DNA of 64,000 nt from Porphyra umbilicalis (lineage: Eukaryota > Rhodophyta > Bangiophyceae > Bangiales > Bangiaceae), in contig KV918978.1 of assembly GCA_002049455.2 (NCBI GenBank), positions 1 through 64,000 on the forward strand, given 5' to 3'. Shown one piece after another: positions 1 to 10,261 of this stretch. The translations under genes and the position numbers were made by a program. Position 1 is the first letter of the stretch. Each line of letters starts with the position of its first letter. Below the pieces are notes generated by a model. It was not told the origin of the DNA and did not search any database. It worked only from the letters and a program-made list of their open reading frames with translations.

Positions 1-787
1 GGGGAGAACTCCGCGACCGCGTCGTGCAACAATACCTTACGTCGGCTCATTTTGACGGGGCGTTCCCTTACCAGGTGGACCCCCTTGACGTTGCAGCACA
101 CTTGGACCGCCTGGATGCACCGCGGGCCGACGGTTACCCCTTGCCGAAGCCGGATAGCCCCAGCTTGGGCTTTCGGCTTGTTTCCTCGGCGAGGGGGCGC
201 GGGCCGCGTGTTCCCCGTCCAGCTCCGTGTCGCCACCGTGGACGTGCCGTCGTCCCACTTGATCGTCTGCGTCTTGGGGGAGATGGTGTCCACGTAGTTG
301 CGCTGGAAGTCCCACCCGAGGATGAGCGGTACCGACAATGCCTTGACCACGAGGAACTCATACTCCATAGCGGCACCCCCGACGTAGATCGTCAGCGACA
401 CCTCCGCGTTCACCTTGAGCAGCTGCCCCGAGGCGTCACTCACTTGCGTCCGGGGCGGCGCCCGCGATGCATACTCGGTCCACCCTTCGGGCAACATATC
501 CGCGCGGATCACACTTGGCCCAGCGCCAGTGTCGACCACCGCCCTCGTGGGGACGGGGGTCTGCCACGGCGCCAACTGGTACGACGCGCTAATCTCAAAA
601 TTCTCTTTCCGTAGTAGCAACAGCGTCCCCTTGAACCGCGGGCGATATCGACCGCGACGGCAGGGGCAGCGGGCCGGGACAGGCCACGTCGCGGTAACCC
701 CAGGGGAGGCAAACGTGACGTGGCGGGGGGCGACCGGGGAGTTGGGGCGGACAGGAGGGATAGAGGGGGATGGCGATGCCACCCCCC
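1..787 (-). CDS. pol: pol 5' part: retroviral-type aspartic protease (partial)
   Basis: Open minus-strand frame with no ATG of its own. It lies in the -1 frame relative to gag, overlaps the gag stop and continues past the window edge. The translation shows the protease active-site motif Asp-Thr-Gly (codons at 525-533, context VVDTGAGPSVIR) and, about 75 residues later, the flap/second-strand motif LILGWDF. Both are typical of retropepsins that process Gag-Pol. The lack of a start codon and the frame offset suggest expression by -1 ribosomal frameshifting, although no classical slippery heptamer was recognised before the gag stop. RT, RNase H and integrase would lie beyond position 1. The frame is intact as far as it can be seen. 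Confidence 0.75.
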
Positions 788-2575
788 CTAGGCGTTTCCC
801 GCCCCGCGGCGCCCTTTGGCCGGGGTTGCCACGGGCGGGGCGTCCCCCCCTTCCGTCCTCGTTGACTCCACACCGCCCAACAGGTCGTCCCACACCAGGG
901 CCACGACGGAGGTGCGATCCGAGGGGGCGCCCGCCCCCGCGTTCCTCTGTCGAAGGAAGGTGCTCCGCGCGGCCTTCACGAGGTCCCGCTGTTTGTCCGT
1001 CAGAATCATGCAATCAGGGACTCGGTGGCCACGTGTCCAACACATGTAGCACAGCGGGGGACCCGTCGGGGCCTCCCGCCGAACATAGGGCGTTCCCCCA
1101 GCCGTGCGGAACCCCGGGGTACCCGACGGCAGCACCGCGACCGTGTCGTACGTCGCCGTGTCATCCTCCTCCCACGAGGAGTGGAGTTGGTTGACCGAGA
1201 GGCCTCGGGGACCCGTCGACGTCTGTCCCTTCCGCGACGATCCCCCGGGTGACCCCCGGCTGGCCAACGCCATGACGTCCTTGGCGGCCCGATATTTCCC
1301 CGCCACGTAGGTCGACAACTGCTGGTAGCTTCGTTGCGCCGAGTTGTACACGAAGGCGTCCGTCCGTAGATACTGCGGTAGGCCTTGGATCAGCTGCTGT
1401 TTCATCGTCCCCTCGGAGTGGATGTTGCCGCAAAGCTCAGCGAGGCTCCGTAGACGTGCCGCGAAGGCATCCACACCCTCGTTGTCCACGAGCGCCGCCA
1501 GGCTAAACTTGTCCTGCGCCAGCCCCAAAGCGTGCGGCTCCGCGTAGGTCGACAACAGCCCATTGACCGCCGCGGGGAAGGATCCAAGCGAGCCCCGTCC
1601 ACCCGCGATATCCGACCCCGGTAGGTTTCGAGTGAACCGCGTCTCAGCGTCGCCCGCGAGGAAGTTGGGAATTAGGTACAAACCCATCCCCTCGGACACG
1701 TCGTTGTCATCGCAGGCCTTGACGAACTTTCGGAGCCACGAGAAGACCTTGAGGGGTTCCTTCCCGTTGAACATCGGGGTCCCCCCGAAGGAGAACTTCA
1801 TATTCTTGGCCGTCCGTCCCATCTTGCGGGCCTGCGACGCCCCGTAGGTCGAGTGACGGTTCCGTAGGCGGTACGATCGGTAGTCCAGGACGTCCGCGAA
1901 GCGATCGTCCGGGCACTCGAGGACCGCCAACTTGCCGGACCCCACCTTGCGCCCCACGTGGTCGTCGTCGTTGTCGGTTGTCGCCGGCGACGGCGAGGAA
2001 GGTGAAGACGACGATGACGACGAGGGACTACGATGACGCCGTGACTTCCCTTTGCTGCGGCTCTTCCGCGTGTCCACTGGAGAACCTCGGCGGGGGGCAT
2101 CTTGGGCAGAGCCCGCGGGGCTCGCCGCGATGACCCGAGAAACGTCGGCCAATAACGACTCGCGGAACGTCGACAGCGCCGTGTCCAGATCGGCCATCGC
2201 TAAAGGCGTCGCCGGATCACGATCTTGATCCACCAATCCCGTCCGTTCGTCGAGACGTCGAGGGAGGAAGGCCCCGGCCCCCGGTGGGACACGACGAACC
2301 GTTTCGCCCACGAGGTCCGCCAATGGCCGAGGCGGAGTGAAGGGAATCCCTGATCCAGCCGCGGATCCCCCTGTTGCAGCGACCGCTGGGGTCACCGCGG
2401 ATGTACCCGCCGGGATACCGCTAGCGATCGCGTTCGACTTGGGGATGTCGGACGGCGACGCCATCGTAGTGGCCGGACGGTAATCGACGACAGACCGACG
2501 CGGAGATCCACGTCGCCTGGAACTCACAAACCAACAAACAATCGGGGAACCGGCTACCCAGTACGGGCGTGGCAA
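788..2575 (-). CDS. gag: Gag-like capsid/nucleocapsid polyprotein
   Basis: A 595-codon intact frame; an internal ATG at 2464 is an alternative start because the first ATG sits only about 10 bases after the primer-binding site. The N-terminal third is Pro/Ala-rich with a Ser run and an acidic Asp stretch. The middle resembles retrotransposon Gag capsid (MFNGKEPLKVFSWLRKFVKA, followed by a helical AARLRSLAELCG region), as in the other two gypsy elements of this window. A zinc knuckle of pattern C-x2-C-x4-H-x4-C (CYMCWTRGHRVPDC) lies near the C terminus. Gag forms virus-like particles and binds the RNA template. No stop or frameshift is visible, so this copy may be younger than elements 2 and 3. 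Confidence 0.8.
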   Translation of the reverse strand: MPRPYWVAGSPIVCWFVSSRRRGSPRRSVVDYRPATTMASPSDIPKSNAIASGIPAGTSAVTPAVAATGGSAAGSGIPFTPPRPLADLVGETVRRVPPGAGAFLPRRLDERTGLVDQDRDPATPLAMADLDTALSTFRESLLADVSRVIAASPAGSAQDAPRRGSPVDTRKSRSKGKSRRHRSPSSSSSSSPSSPSPATTDNDDDHVGRKVGSGKLAVLECPDDRFADVLDYRSYRLRNRHSTYGASQARKMGRTAKNMKFSFGGTPMFNGKEPLKVFSWLRKFVKACDDNDVSEGMGLYLIPNFLAGDAETRFTRNLPGSDIAGGRGSLGSFPAAVNGLLSTYAEPHALGLAQDKFSLAALVDNEGVDAFAARLRSLAELCGNIHSEGTMKQQLIQGLPQYLRTDAFVYNSAQRSYQQLSTYVAGKYRAAKDVMALASRGSPGGSSRKGQTSTGPRGLSVNQLHSSWEEDDTATYDTVAVLPSGTPGFRTAGGTPYVRREAPTGPPLCYMCWTRGHRVPDCMILTDKQRDLVKAARSTFLRQRNAGAGAPSDRTSVVALVWDDLLGGVESTRTEGGDAPPVATPAKGRRGAGNA

Positions 2576-2584
2576 CGGCCGGAA

Positions 2585-2602
2585 TCCCCTGCTGCTCCAC
2601 CA
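2585..2602 (-). promoter_or_regulatory. Primer-binding site, LTR element 1
   Basis: On the minus strand this reads TGGTGGAGCAGCAGGGGA, starting with the TGG that pairs with the CCA 3' end of a tRNA. The same 18-mer follows the 5' LTR of element 2, and a one-mismatch version follows that of element 3. Confidence 0.65.
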
Positions 2603-2608
2603 GAAATT

Positions 2609-3105
2609 GTAGCGGTTCTTGGCACCACCACGTTGGTTCGTCGTCCAGCCGAAGTGACCTCTTGATCAGCTCGGTCCGTCGAAGGAACTGCCCCGGAAAT
2701 CGACCCACAGCCCAGCCTTCCCCCAACGGGAGGAGAGGATCACGGCAAAGCCCAGGGGGGAATCGTAGTCCAAAGCACAGTTGGTTTTATCAAACGGCGA
2801 CGGGGACGGCGTCCCCGCTGTCAATAAACCCCTCCCAAACCCGAACGCCGGTGGCCAAAGTAGCCACCCCAAATGCGCCAAACAGATAAATCCCTCCAAG
2901 GCGAAAAGTTCAAACAAGTAGTAGGGGGGCTGGGAAAACCACTTGGGAAAAGCCCCGCCCCCGACCGAATCCAATCTCCCCGAGATCTGGACAGGTCATT
3001 CCCTTGCTGGCCCGGATCGGGATATTTTGGGACGGCCCGCGGGGGTGTGCTGTACACAGCTGAGGGGCCACGCCCCCTCCAACTGTCAGACCCCCGACCG
3101 CCACA
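2609..3105 (-). repeat. Putative 5' LTR of element 1
   Basis: Read on the minus strand, the segment begins TGTGGCGGTC (compare TGTGACGGTC at the start of the element 2 LTR) and ends CTACA a few bases before the primer-binding site. The length would be about 497 bp. The partner LTR is outside the window, so the outer boundary is inferred only from the TG...CA rule and the similarity to LTR 2. Confidence 0.4.
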
Positions 3106-3353
3106 TAAGCGACGCCACAATCTCGCGTCTTGCGAGACAGCCGCTGCAAGTGAGCTTGTTTGTGGGTTTGGAGGTGAGCGGAGTTGCGCTTCCGCTCCAT
3201 CATATATGCTGAGTTCACATGAGCGTTTTCTCAGGTTGAGACAATCCGTACTGATGTGGGCGATTTGGATTATCTCCTTGGTCTGGTGCAGTGCGGCTTG
3301 GCCGACCCATGTTTTTTGTCTGCGCATGCATTGGAAGTGCATCGTTAGCGGGT

Positions 3354-5267
3354 ATGGACGCACTTCTTTCTGCCAGCGGTGTCGATCCAGATGTGGATGA
3401 TGTTATTTCTGGTCTTTCGCTGGCCCGGTCGGCCGCCCAACTCGGGTGCGTTACCTCGTCGAACGACGGCTTTCTTGCTTGGGCCGTCTGCCTAGTCGAT
3501 ATTATCGCCGGGCTTGAGCCACGCGCCGCCACCCACTTGTGGGCTGCTCGGCGTGCAATGCAGTCTCTTGTGGCGTCAGCCAGCTTGGGAGAGAGTGAAA
3601 ACGACTCGGCCGCTCTGCTTGAGCTGGTCGAGCTAGCGGACTTGGTCGATATCTGCGGGCAAGGCAACCGTTCCATACCCTTCGCGCGTGATCTCGTGGC
3701 CCGCTTCTATAGCAAGAGTGTCACGCAGGGTAGTTTTTTTCGAGATGTGAGAATGACACCCACGTACTTTGATGAGCTGGTTGCCTTAACGACCCCACAC
3801 CTCCCTTCCTCCTTTCGCGGTCCAAAGACCATGCCCCCTGCACATCGCATATTTGCCGTCTTGTTTTGGCTCGCGCAGGGTGGCAAGCAGCGTGTGATCG
3901 CTCGTGCTGTCGACGTTGCTGAGTCAACCTTTGGGAAGCACTGTGCGCCTGTCATTCACGTCATGCTCGCAGGCCTGCCCAAGCCGGTATGGCCAGGCCG
4001 TGCGGAGCGGCGAGTGATCTCCCAGGACTTTGCCCAGCTTACTGGCGGTAACGCGGTTGGCTGGAGGGGGCTGTACGTTTCATCTTGTCTATGTACTTGT
4101 CTACATCTTGTTTTCGCGACCACATACCGACGGCCGTGTGACCTTAGCTGTGTACTATTCGATGCGAACGATGGGCAATGTCACGAGATGCCACGCGATG
4201 GCATCCACTGTACCGCTCCCTTATTTCCTCCCAAGTTTATTAGGATGAAGCGTTGACCTTCGTCTCGAGTCTGTCAGTCGTTATTATCTAACATCTATGC
4301 GCTTCACTATTCCGGAAAGCGCCGTACTTTCATTCGCTACGTTTGCTGTTCGAACATTCGGTTCCTTCGCTTCGATGTAGTGTTGGCGCAGTGGATGGCT
4401 GCCTGACTCCTATTCTTACTCCATATGGCGAGCACAAAGAGGACTTCACGGACCGCAAGGCGCAATGCTCCTTGCTTATGATACCTATCTCCGACACCCG
4501 GCGGTTCCGGTATTTCGTGGGCGGCTTCCCTGGCTCTCGCGGCGACTCTCTCGCATTCCGAGGTTCTTCCTGGTACACAATCGCAGAGGATCCATTTCTT
4601 CAATCGCGCATCCTGACCCTTGACGAGTTCATTTTGGGTGATGCGGGCTTTGCGCTCACACCATTTCTCGTACGTTGACGCGTTGATGACGCCTCTCTCG
4701 TGTTTGTTTCGAAGGGGGCCGGATGGAGTGAGACGGACGAGTGCCTGGGGGGCACAAACGGGCTGGTCTCTGAGGGGCAGATGGGCGGACTGCGCGCCTC
4801 CGTCCGCATTATGTCTCGCTGGACAGCAGGTTTTTGTCGCTGACCACCTCTCTGCGCCATCGCCCAACGTTTTTTTACCGACCGCACAGATTACACCCGT
4901 CAGAGAAGTCGACATCTCAGGCCCCAATGCTGTGTCTATGCGTCGATTCAACCACCTTCACGCGAAGATGAGGGTGGTTATTGAGAACTTCTTCGGGCGC
5001 CTGAAAGGCAGATGGAGTGTGCTTCGGTTTATTGCCACACATCTGGTGCTTGCCGCAGCCGTACAGGAGGTTAGCGTGGCTCTCCACCATTTTTGGGAGG
5101 CCAGGAATGGTGCGTACGAGGAGGCGTGGGATGAAGAGGAGGCGAGCCATGACCCTCCCGGCGCCGAGGTTGGGGTCCAGACGGACGTCGCACTGCGCAC
5201 GGCGGGTGTTGCGCGTCGCTTGCGACTGGTCAAGGCCCTTGGGCTGGCGTGGATGGACGGCACATAG
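3354..5267 (+). CDS. PIF/Harbinger-type DDE transposase, three exons
   Basis: Proposed exons 3354-4047, 4392-4669 and 4890-5267 (449 aa). Introns are 4048-4391 (GTAACG...GCGCAG) and 4670-4889 (GTACGT...T-rich, CGCACAG), and all phases agree. Splicing assembles the Harbinger catalytic triad: Asp233 in VDGCLTPI, Asp315 in ILGDAGF and Glu356 in VIENFFGRLKGRW. A helix-turn-helix-like stretch precedes it (RIFAVLFWLAQGG...STFGKHC). HARBI1-type transposases cut and reinsert the element, usually with a Myb-like partner, which is encoded convergently at 6697-5522. An in-frame upstream ATG exists at 3291. The C-terminal tail after the domain is acidic. No disabling mutation was seen under this splice model; intron choices are inferred from motif continuity. 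Confidence 0.8.
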
Positions 5268-5521
5268 TCTCCTGGCTGCACAAGAGGGCATGGGAGTGAC
5301 GTTCTGACAGTGCGGGGTCACGAAAGCGGGAGTGAGGTGGCTCTGGTGCAGCATCTGAGACCACCTCCGGGGGGGATTGTCATATTGCACCACATGAGAG
5401 AGATGCATTGTGGAATATGCCATGCGAAAAACTAGCCAATGGATGTTTGTGCTTTTGTTCTTCTTTCCTCTCATGCTCACGTGAAAAATGCAATCCAAGA
5501 ACAAAAATTGAGGGCATGCAA
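5268..5521. other. Short convergent intergenic stretch
   Basis: Separates the 3' ends of the Harbinger transposase and the Myb-like gene. It presumably carries both transcript ends. No distinctive signal was identified. Confidence 0.4.
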
Positions 5522-6697
5522 TCACTGACGGCGGGCCTTCGCGGCAATCGCCCCGATCATGTCAAGCACGGCAATGCGGATGTCATTGTCGCTCACACCA
5601 TTGGTCGCCTCACGAGAATCAGAGGGCCCCCCGCCGTGTCGCTCAGCAAACAAGACCTTCTCCCTCTCGTTCTTGGCATCAAGAAAAGCGGCGATTGCCC
5701 CAGAGGTGCTTACCTTCTTTGCCTTGGAGCAATTCCTCAGCGCCTCGGCACCAGCCAGGAGCTCCACAGCCTCATGCACGGTGTCGTTGGCGTCGGCGTC
5801 ACCGGAGCTGCCTTCGCTGTCTGCACCGGTGCCCTCAACATCAGGCCCCGCAGGTGCACCAGCCCGGATAGGTCGCGTCATCAATGTACGCGGGGAGCTC
5901 TGAGCCAGCCCCTCCTGCCCAAGCGTCGGGCCACCGTCAACCGTACAAGCCGTCCCGGTCGGGATTTTATCAGTGGAGGTACGCCCAGGAGCGACAGAGC
6001 CCTCTCCGCCCGCGTCCGCAGGAGCAGTCTCGAGACCACAAGCAGGCGCTTCAGGAGCGCCAAACACAACCGGCTCCCGATAGGTCGACTCGTTAGCGAC
6101 AGCGGGAGACTTAAATGCCGCGCGAGCCAAAGAGTAGAGCTCTGAGCCGCCACAGTTGATGAGGAAGTCTTCCCGCTGGGAGGCCCTAAGACCGGTACGG
6201 CATAGATTCTTGCGCGTGGCCACATATATTGTACGCGTGTCTTCAAGCTTGCGTTCTAGTGAAGCCTCCGTCCTCTTGAGCGCCACCGCACAGTTCTCAA
6301 CAGGCGTCGCAGTACCAAACGCCGCAGTCAGCTCCTCGCCAGTGCGCCGACTCTTGTCGCCGGTTCTACTGCCGCGGTAGCTCGCCCAGTGCGCTGGAGC
6401 GACAGAGAGCACGGCATGAAGCTCGCCAGCCACCCAGTTCGGGGCGCGCGGCGCGGGAGGCTCTGTGGCCTTGCGCTTGCCCGAGACCTTTCCCTTTGTC
6501 GGGGTCACGTCCTTGTCGGCGCTCGCGGCGGCCACAGCAGGCGGGGACGATGCCACCAAAGGCGTCGGCGTCATGGCGGGCGTGGCAGATGTCGCTGGCG
6601 GCAGGGTCGCCGGGGTGGTGGCCGAGGTCGCCATGGTCCCGAGGTGAGAGGGGGGGGACAAGTAGTGCAATGGGTTGGAGCAAGAGGTTGAGGACAC
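5522..6697 (-). CDS. Myb/SANT-like DNA-binding protein of the Harbinger element
   Basis: A 391-codon frame with an alternative start at 6634. The low-complexity Ala/Thr/Pro N terminus is followed by a basic stretch (GKVSGKRKATEPPAPRAPN). Next comes a tryptophan-spaced Myb/SANT-like region, about residues 85-170, with PNWVAGELHAVL, then APAHWASYRG, then GEELTAAFG and a helical KRTEASLERKLEDTR. The remainder is acidic and probably disordered, ending in a helical tail. PIF/Harbinger transposons encode such a partner, which binds the terminal repeats and helps bring the transposase to the nucleus and to DNA. The function here is inferred from position (convergent with the transposase, 254 bp apart) plus the Myb-like spacing, which is divergent. 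No introns are needed. Confidence 0.65.
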   Translation of the reverse strand: MSSTSCSNPLHYLSPPSHLGTMATSATTPATLPPATSATPAMTPTPLVASSPPAVAAASADKDVTPTKGKVSGKRKATEPPAPRAPNWVAGELHAVLSVAPAHWASYRGSRTGDKSRRTGEELTAAFGTATPVENCAVALKRTEASLERKLEDTRTIYVATRKNLCRTGLRASQREDFLINCGGSELYSLARAAFKSPAVANESTYREPVVFGAPEAPACGLETAPADAGGEGSVAPGRTSTDKIPTGTACTVDGGPTLGQEGLAQSSPRTLMTRPIRAGAPAGPDVEGTGADSEGSSGDADANDTVHEAVELLAGAEALRNCSKAKKVSTSGAIAAFLDAKNEREKVLFAERHGGGPSDSREATNGVSDNDIRIAVLDMIGAIAAKARRQ

Positions 6698-7280
6698 GTG
6701 GGAGGGGAGGCACGCGGTGGGTGGTGGTGATGGTCGGAACAGGTGCGGGATGCAGGTAGTCCGAGCGCGCTCTTATACTCACAGGAACGTATCTTTACCA
6801 AAACAAGAGGCACACTCGGGGAACAGCTCACCGGGCCACTCGTAACGTGCTGTCGGGAGGGGGCCGGTGTCAGGTCCGGAAGGCGGGCTCGTCGGAATGC
6901 GCGCGCGTTGGCGTGGGGAAGCGCGCCCATTCGGGCGGGCTGCGCGAAACGCGGTCGGGCTATGTCGTTTCCATGCGGCCGACAAATTGAGACCAGTGAC
7001 GGAAAAATTGGTTGCTTGGGAAAAGTATTTACTAACGCTTAAATTCTCCCACAAGCAACCCCTCTCCAGTGCCAGGAAAGGCCGTTCAAACAAGCATGCA
7101 GCCACACACAAGTCTAAAGAAACTGTGAATGGTCCTCTGCTGTCCCTTGCCGCTGTCATCCTCGCGCCACACTTGATCGTGAAGGAAGCGGGTGCCGGTG
7201 TTTTCGCAGCTAGACCTGCGAAAGTGACCAGCGAAAATGAGTCCACCAATGAGATCGCAATACGGCCTGGCGATTGAGCC
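6698..7280. other. No recognised gene
   Basis: Upstream of the Myb-like gene, presumably holding its promoter and one end of the Harbinger element. I could not recognise a terminal repeat partner near 3.1-3.3 kb. Nothing else is supported. Confidence 0.3.
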
Positions 7281-7287
7281 CTCCTGG

Positions 7288-7530
7288 CCGCAACCGATTG
7301 CCGCCAGCGCGCCGCGCGCCAGACCTCCATGCCACACTCTCGAAAGCTTCGGGTCAGTGTAGTTGCCGTCAGACCATCTTCTTGTCGACCCATTCTATCC
7401 CGTGTTATTAATGGCAGCACTCCTATTCATGTTCTTACCCCTCAATTAGGAATGCTCCCCCAGCCCAGCAGCCCCCGTGCCGCCACCCGGGTAGCGGGGG
7501 TACCCCCGCTGCCCGCCGCCGCCCCTACAC
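7288..7530 (+). repeat. Solo half-copy of the fold-back repeat family
   Basis: This stretch closely parallels the outer part of the right fold-back arm at about 33.5-33.7 kb. Both contain a CAGACCAT...GTCGACCCA block, then CAGCACTCCTATTC, then CCCCAGCCCAGCAGCCCC followed by a GCCGCCACCC-type microsatellite. The inverted partner is absent here. Confidence 0.6.
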
Positions 7531-7908
7531 ACCCAGTTAAGACTGGCCGATGCGAGTCTTACGGCTTTTCAACTCGTTTCCGGACATTACGGACATTCCA
7601 TTGGACGATCATTCACTGTCCACTACAGGAACGACAGGGCATTGGGCAATACAACAAATACTACAACTACTCTGCACTTTTAGGCGTTTCTTCTCTCTCA
7701 CCACGCAGCTTCCGCGCTGCCCTCCGCGCCTGGCCATTCTGCAGCGTCTGAAGGACACGTGGCGTATCTCCTGCGCGACACACAATGTGAAAGTGGGATG
7801 GATGGTGCGCATTTACTCGGCCTCGTCACATGATTCCGAGCGATCCCCGCCTCCATGGGGTCGCGCACGCAGCTGAAAGATGAAGTCGACAGAAGTGCAT
7901 GACGCCTA

Positions 7909-7937
7909 CAGTCGTTCTCCAAAAAATCCCTCAGTCC
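7909..7937 (+). repeat. T10 copy A left terminal inverted repeat
   Basis: Begins CAGTCGTTCTCC, then an A run and TCCCTCAGTC. It matches the reverse complement of 18274-18302 with one early mismatch (T/C at the fourth base) before similarity decays. TA precedes it. Confidence 0.85.
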
Positions 7938-8306
7938 CACATGTTAACATGTCCTTCAACAGTTACACTTCGACCAAAGTCGACGGTTTTCAAGTTGGTT
8001 TCAGTGCGAGGCAGCTCATTTTCATGATCTGGTTAACGTTGGCTGTGGACCACCACGCTGCTTGAGCAGTGAGAGGCTGTCTTGGGACTCCCTCACGAGA
8101 CACACGGTCCTTTTCTGTGCCTCACTGCAGGTGCTTTGGCCCATTCAGAACCTGAATGCTGACGTGGCCCCTGCAGCCGCTGTTAGGATCAGCTTGAGTG
8201 CGTCTGGGGCAACAGGACACAGGACTGTCGCAGTGGGTCAGAAACTCTGCCGCACATGTGCCAAGGTCAGTCAGCGTTCATTGGCCGCCTGGCTACGGCG
8301 CCCATG

Positions 8307-8678
8307 CTAGAATACTTCGGACCAATGAGCGCCCAGAAATGAGTATCTTCGGCAAGAGATGCCATCAACAGTTCTCCACAAGTTACCCTCCCAGACGCGT
8401 CTGTGAGACGGGCTGAGTGCTCTTACGAAAGGATGGACCACGGCAGCACTTTTGTTGGCCCAGTGTGGCGCGCCTGTCCCATTTTGTACGAATGGCTTCA
8501 GGGAGCCGCGGTGCGCGCTCTCGCCTGAGGAACCGCTTTGCGTGATCGTCCTGGATGCGGCGGAGTTTTCCTGTGGCCACTTCGATATGCCCTTGCAGTG
8601 AGGACGGGTCGCGTCGTGCGCGACGGCATCAGAAGCACTGCTCTCATTCCCAGTATGCAGAGTATCTAACGTGGTCAC
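8307..8678 (-). CDS. Hypothetical 123-codon ORF in T10, open in both copies
   Basis: A frame of identical length is open in copy B (52122-52493, +), with about ten amino-acid differences. No domain is recognised; the composition is Ser/His/Arg-rich. Its only support is retention of an open frame in two diverged copies, which can happen by chance at this length. It sits near the left end of the element on the strand opposite the neighbouring 290-bp-repeat gene. It could equally be untranslated or a fragment of a spliced gene. Confidence 0.25.
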   Translation of the reverse strand: MTTLDTLHTGNESSASDAVAHDATRPHCKGISKWPQENSAASRTITQSGSSGESAHRGSLKPFVQNGTGAPHWANKSAAVVHPFVRALSPSHRRVWEGNLWRTVDGISCRRYSFLGAHWSEVF

Positions 8679-8920
8679 TGCTACTAGTTAGAATGGAATG
8701 AGAGGCGAAAGCGATGAAGCACTGAGAAGTCCGGTGTGATCGACGGACTAATTTCGTTTCGCAACCCAGCGATCAAAAGACCTGTCGATGCCTCATAATT
8801 GTGACAGATTGGCTCCAAACCTTTCTTTTCCGATATCGAATTCTAATTATGTGTTGCGCTGCTGCAAACTTGTGTGTCCCGCTTTGATTCATAGAAAAGC
8901 AGATCAGTCAACGGTGCCGT

Positions 8921-10178
8921 GTGTCCGATCGGAACACCGCCACCCTGCTGGGGACGGTGGAGCCATCGACGATCTCCTTCCTCCCGACGGCTGTCCCCGT
9001 CGTGGACGTCGTTGTCGCGTCTTCCTCGCCTCGTCCCGCATTGCCCCTGATGAACGCAATGGTGTCCCACGGCACGCCACCCGCGCTCTTGGTATGTGCT
9101 TCCGATCTATTGCTCCAATTGCACAGTTGTATGAGGGATGTGGGCGGGCACTGGGACCATCGGCATGATGAGCACGTGTCGCTGTGTATGTTTTTTAATT
9201 ACGAGATGCATGAGTACGGTTTCGTACGTGAATGTTCTGAGGCTTTGTCCCCCCCCTGCTGTCGAGCATGGCTCGTTGAAGACTGCATCACCCGACCTTT
9301 CCTCGATCTCTTTAATTGCCGTGTCCCGCATTGCCCCTCATGCACGCAATGGTGACCCACGGCACGCCACCCGCGCTCTTGGTATGTGCTTCCGATCTAT
9401 TGCTCCAATTGCACAGTTGTATGAGGGATGTGGGCGGGCACTGGGACCATCGGCATGATGAGCACGTGTCGTTGTGTATGTTTTTTAATTACGAGATGCA
9501 TGAGTACGGTTTCGTACGTGAATGTTCTGAGGCTTTGTCCCCCCCCTGCTGTGGAGCATGGCTCGTTGAAGACTGCATCACCCGACCTTTCCTCGATCTC
9601 TTTAATTGCCGTGTCCCGCATTGCCCCTCATGCACGCAATGGTGACCCACGGCACGCCACCCGCGCTCTTGGTATGTGCTTCCGATCTATTGCTCCAATT
9701 GCACAGTTGTATGAGGGATGTGGGCGGGCACTGGGACCATCGGCATGATGAGCACGTGTCGTTGTGTATGTTTTTTAATTACGAGATGCATGAGTACGGT
9801 TGCACACGTGAATGTTCTGAGGCTTTGTCCCCCCCCTGCTGTCGAGCATGGCTCGTTGAAGACTCCATCACCCGACCTTTCGTCGCTCTCTTTGATTGCC
9901 GCACCTCTGCTGCCACCCCCCACGCCCTCGCCATGTTCGTCCGAATGCGACGTGTACCTGCACGGTCCCGCTGTGAGGTGTGCTTTAATATTGACACTGA
10001 CATTGTGGGCGTGACTATGATATCTGGGACATTTTCTGTTGCTTTCGTGCTCTTTGATATGATTGTAGGAACAGGTCGGGGACGTTTGCTCTGTGGTTGG
10101 GCTTTTGTTCAGCCCATTCAGATGCCTCATTCGGAGGAGTCCGCGATGCGCTGGACGGTGGACATGCTGAACGTCTAG
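8921..10178 (+). CDS. Unknown T10 cargo gene, disrupted by tandem 290-bp units
   Basis: Copy B keeps one continuous 225-codon frame (51879-51202, -) beginning MSDRNAATLLGTVEPSTISF and ending MVDVLNV. Copy A carries the same N terminus (from 8921) and C terminus (to 10178), but the middle is present three times as 290-bp units. Because 290 is not a multiple of three, the frame breaks in copy A unless unit-internal introns are spliced; each unit contains a GTATGT...CACAG-like pair only about 37 nt apart. The protein contains DVVVASSS and a hydrophobic VGVTMISGTFSVAFVLFDMIV stretch near the C terminus. No family is recognised. The gene points toward the element interior. Confidence 0.4.
9031..9900 (+). 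repeat. Three tandem 290-bp units inside T10 copy A
   Basis: Units 9031-9320, 9321-9610 and 9611-9900 each start TCGTCCCGCATTGCCCCT or GTGTCCCGCATTGCCCCT and are almost identical. Units 1 and 2 are closest in their later half (TTTCGTACGTG), whereas unit 3 has TTGCACACGTG, as does copy B. Copy B contains a single unit (about 51480-51770). Confidence 0.9.
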
Positions 10179-10261
10179 AAGGGCGGATCGACGCTTCTCA
10201 AGGTCCCTGCTGTTGATGCTCCGTTCGAGAGGAGCGCAGAAGAGGGGGGCGCCATTCTGTC

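Larger units (their letters stand above)
1..3105 (-). mobile_element. LTR retrotransposon 1 (Ty3/gypsy-like), 5' portion
   Basis: Minus-strand element running off the window start. In element order it has a putative 5' LTR (3105 to 2609), a primer-binding site (2602-2585), gag (2575-788) and the beginning of pol with an aspartic protease (787 to <1). Reverse transcriptase, integrase and the 3' LTR lie outside, so the Ty3/gypsy assignment rests on gag resemblance to the other two elements here and on the shared primer-binding site. Confidence 0.75.
3291..6697. mobile_element. PIF/Harbinger DNA transposon core (transposase + Myb-like gene)
   Basis: Two convergent genes, a Harbinger-type DDE transposase (+) and a Myb/SANT-like protein (-), form the standard two-protein set of PIF/Harbinger elements. 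Terminal inverted repeats and the 3-bp target duplication could not be located, so the coordinates give only the coding core. The true element must be larger. Confidence 0.7.

Noticed and set aside
3105..3300. Search for a Harbinger TIR partner here and near 6.9-7.3 kb (for example GCTTGTTTG / CAAACAAGC)
   Set aside because: Only a 9-bp coincidental match; no target duplication, so boundaries were left open.
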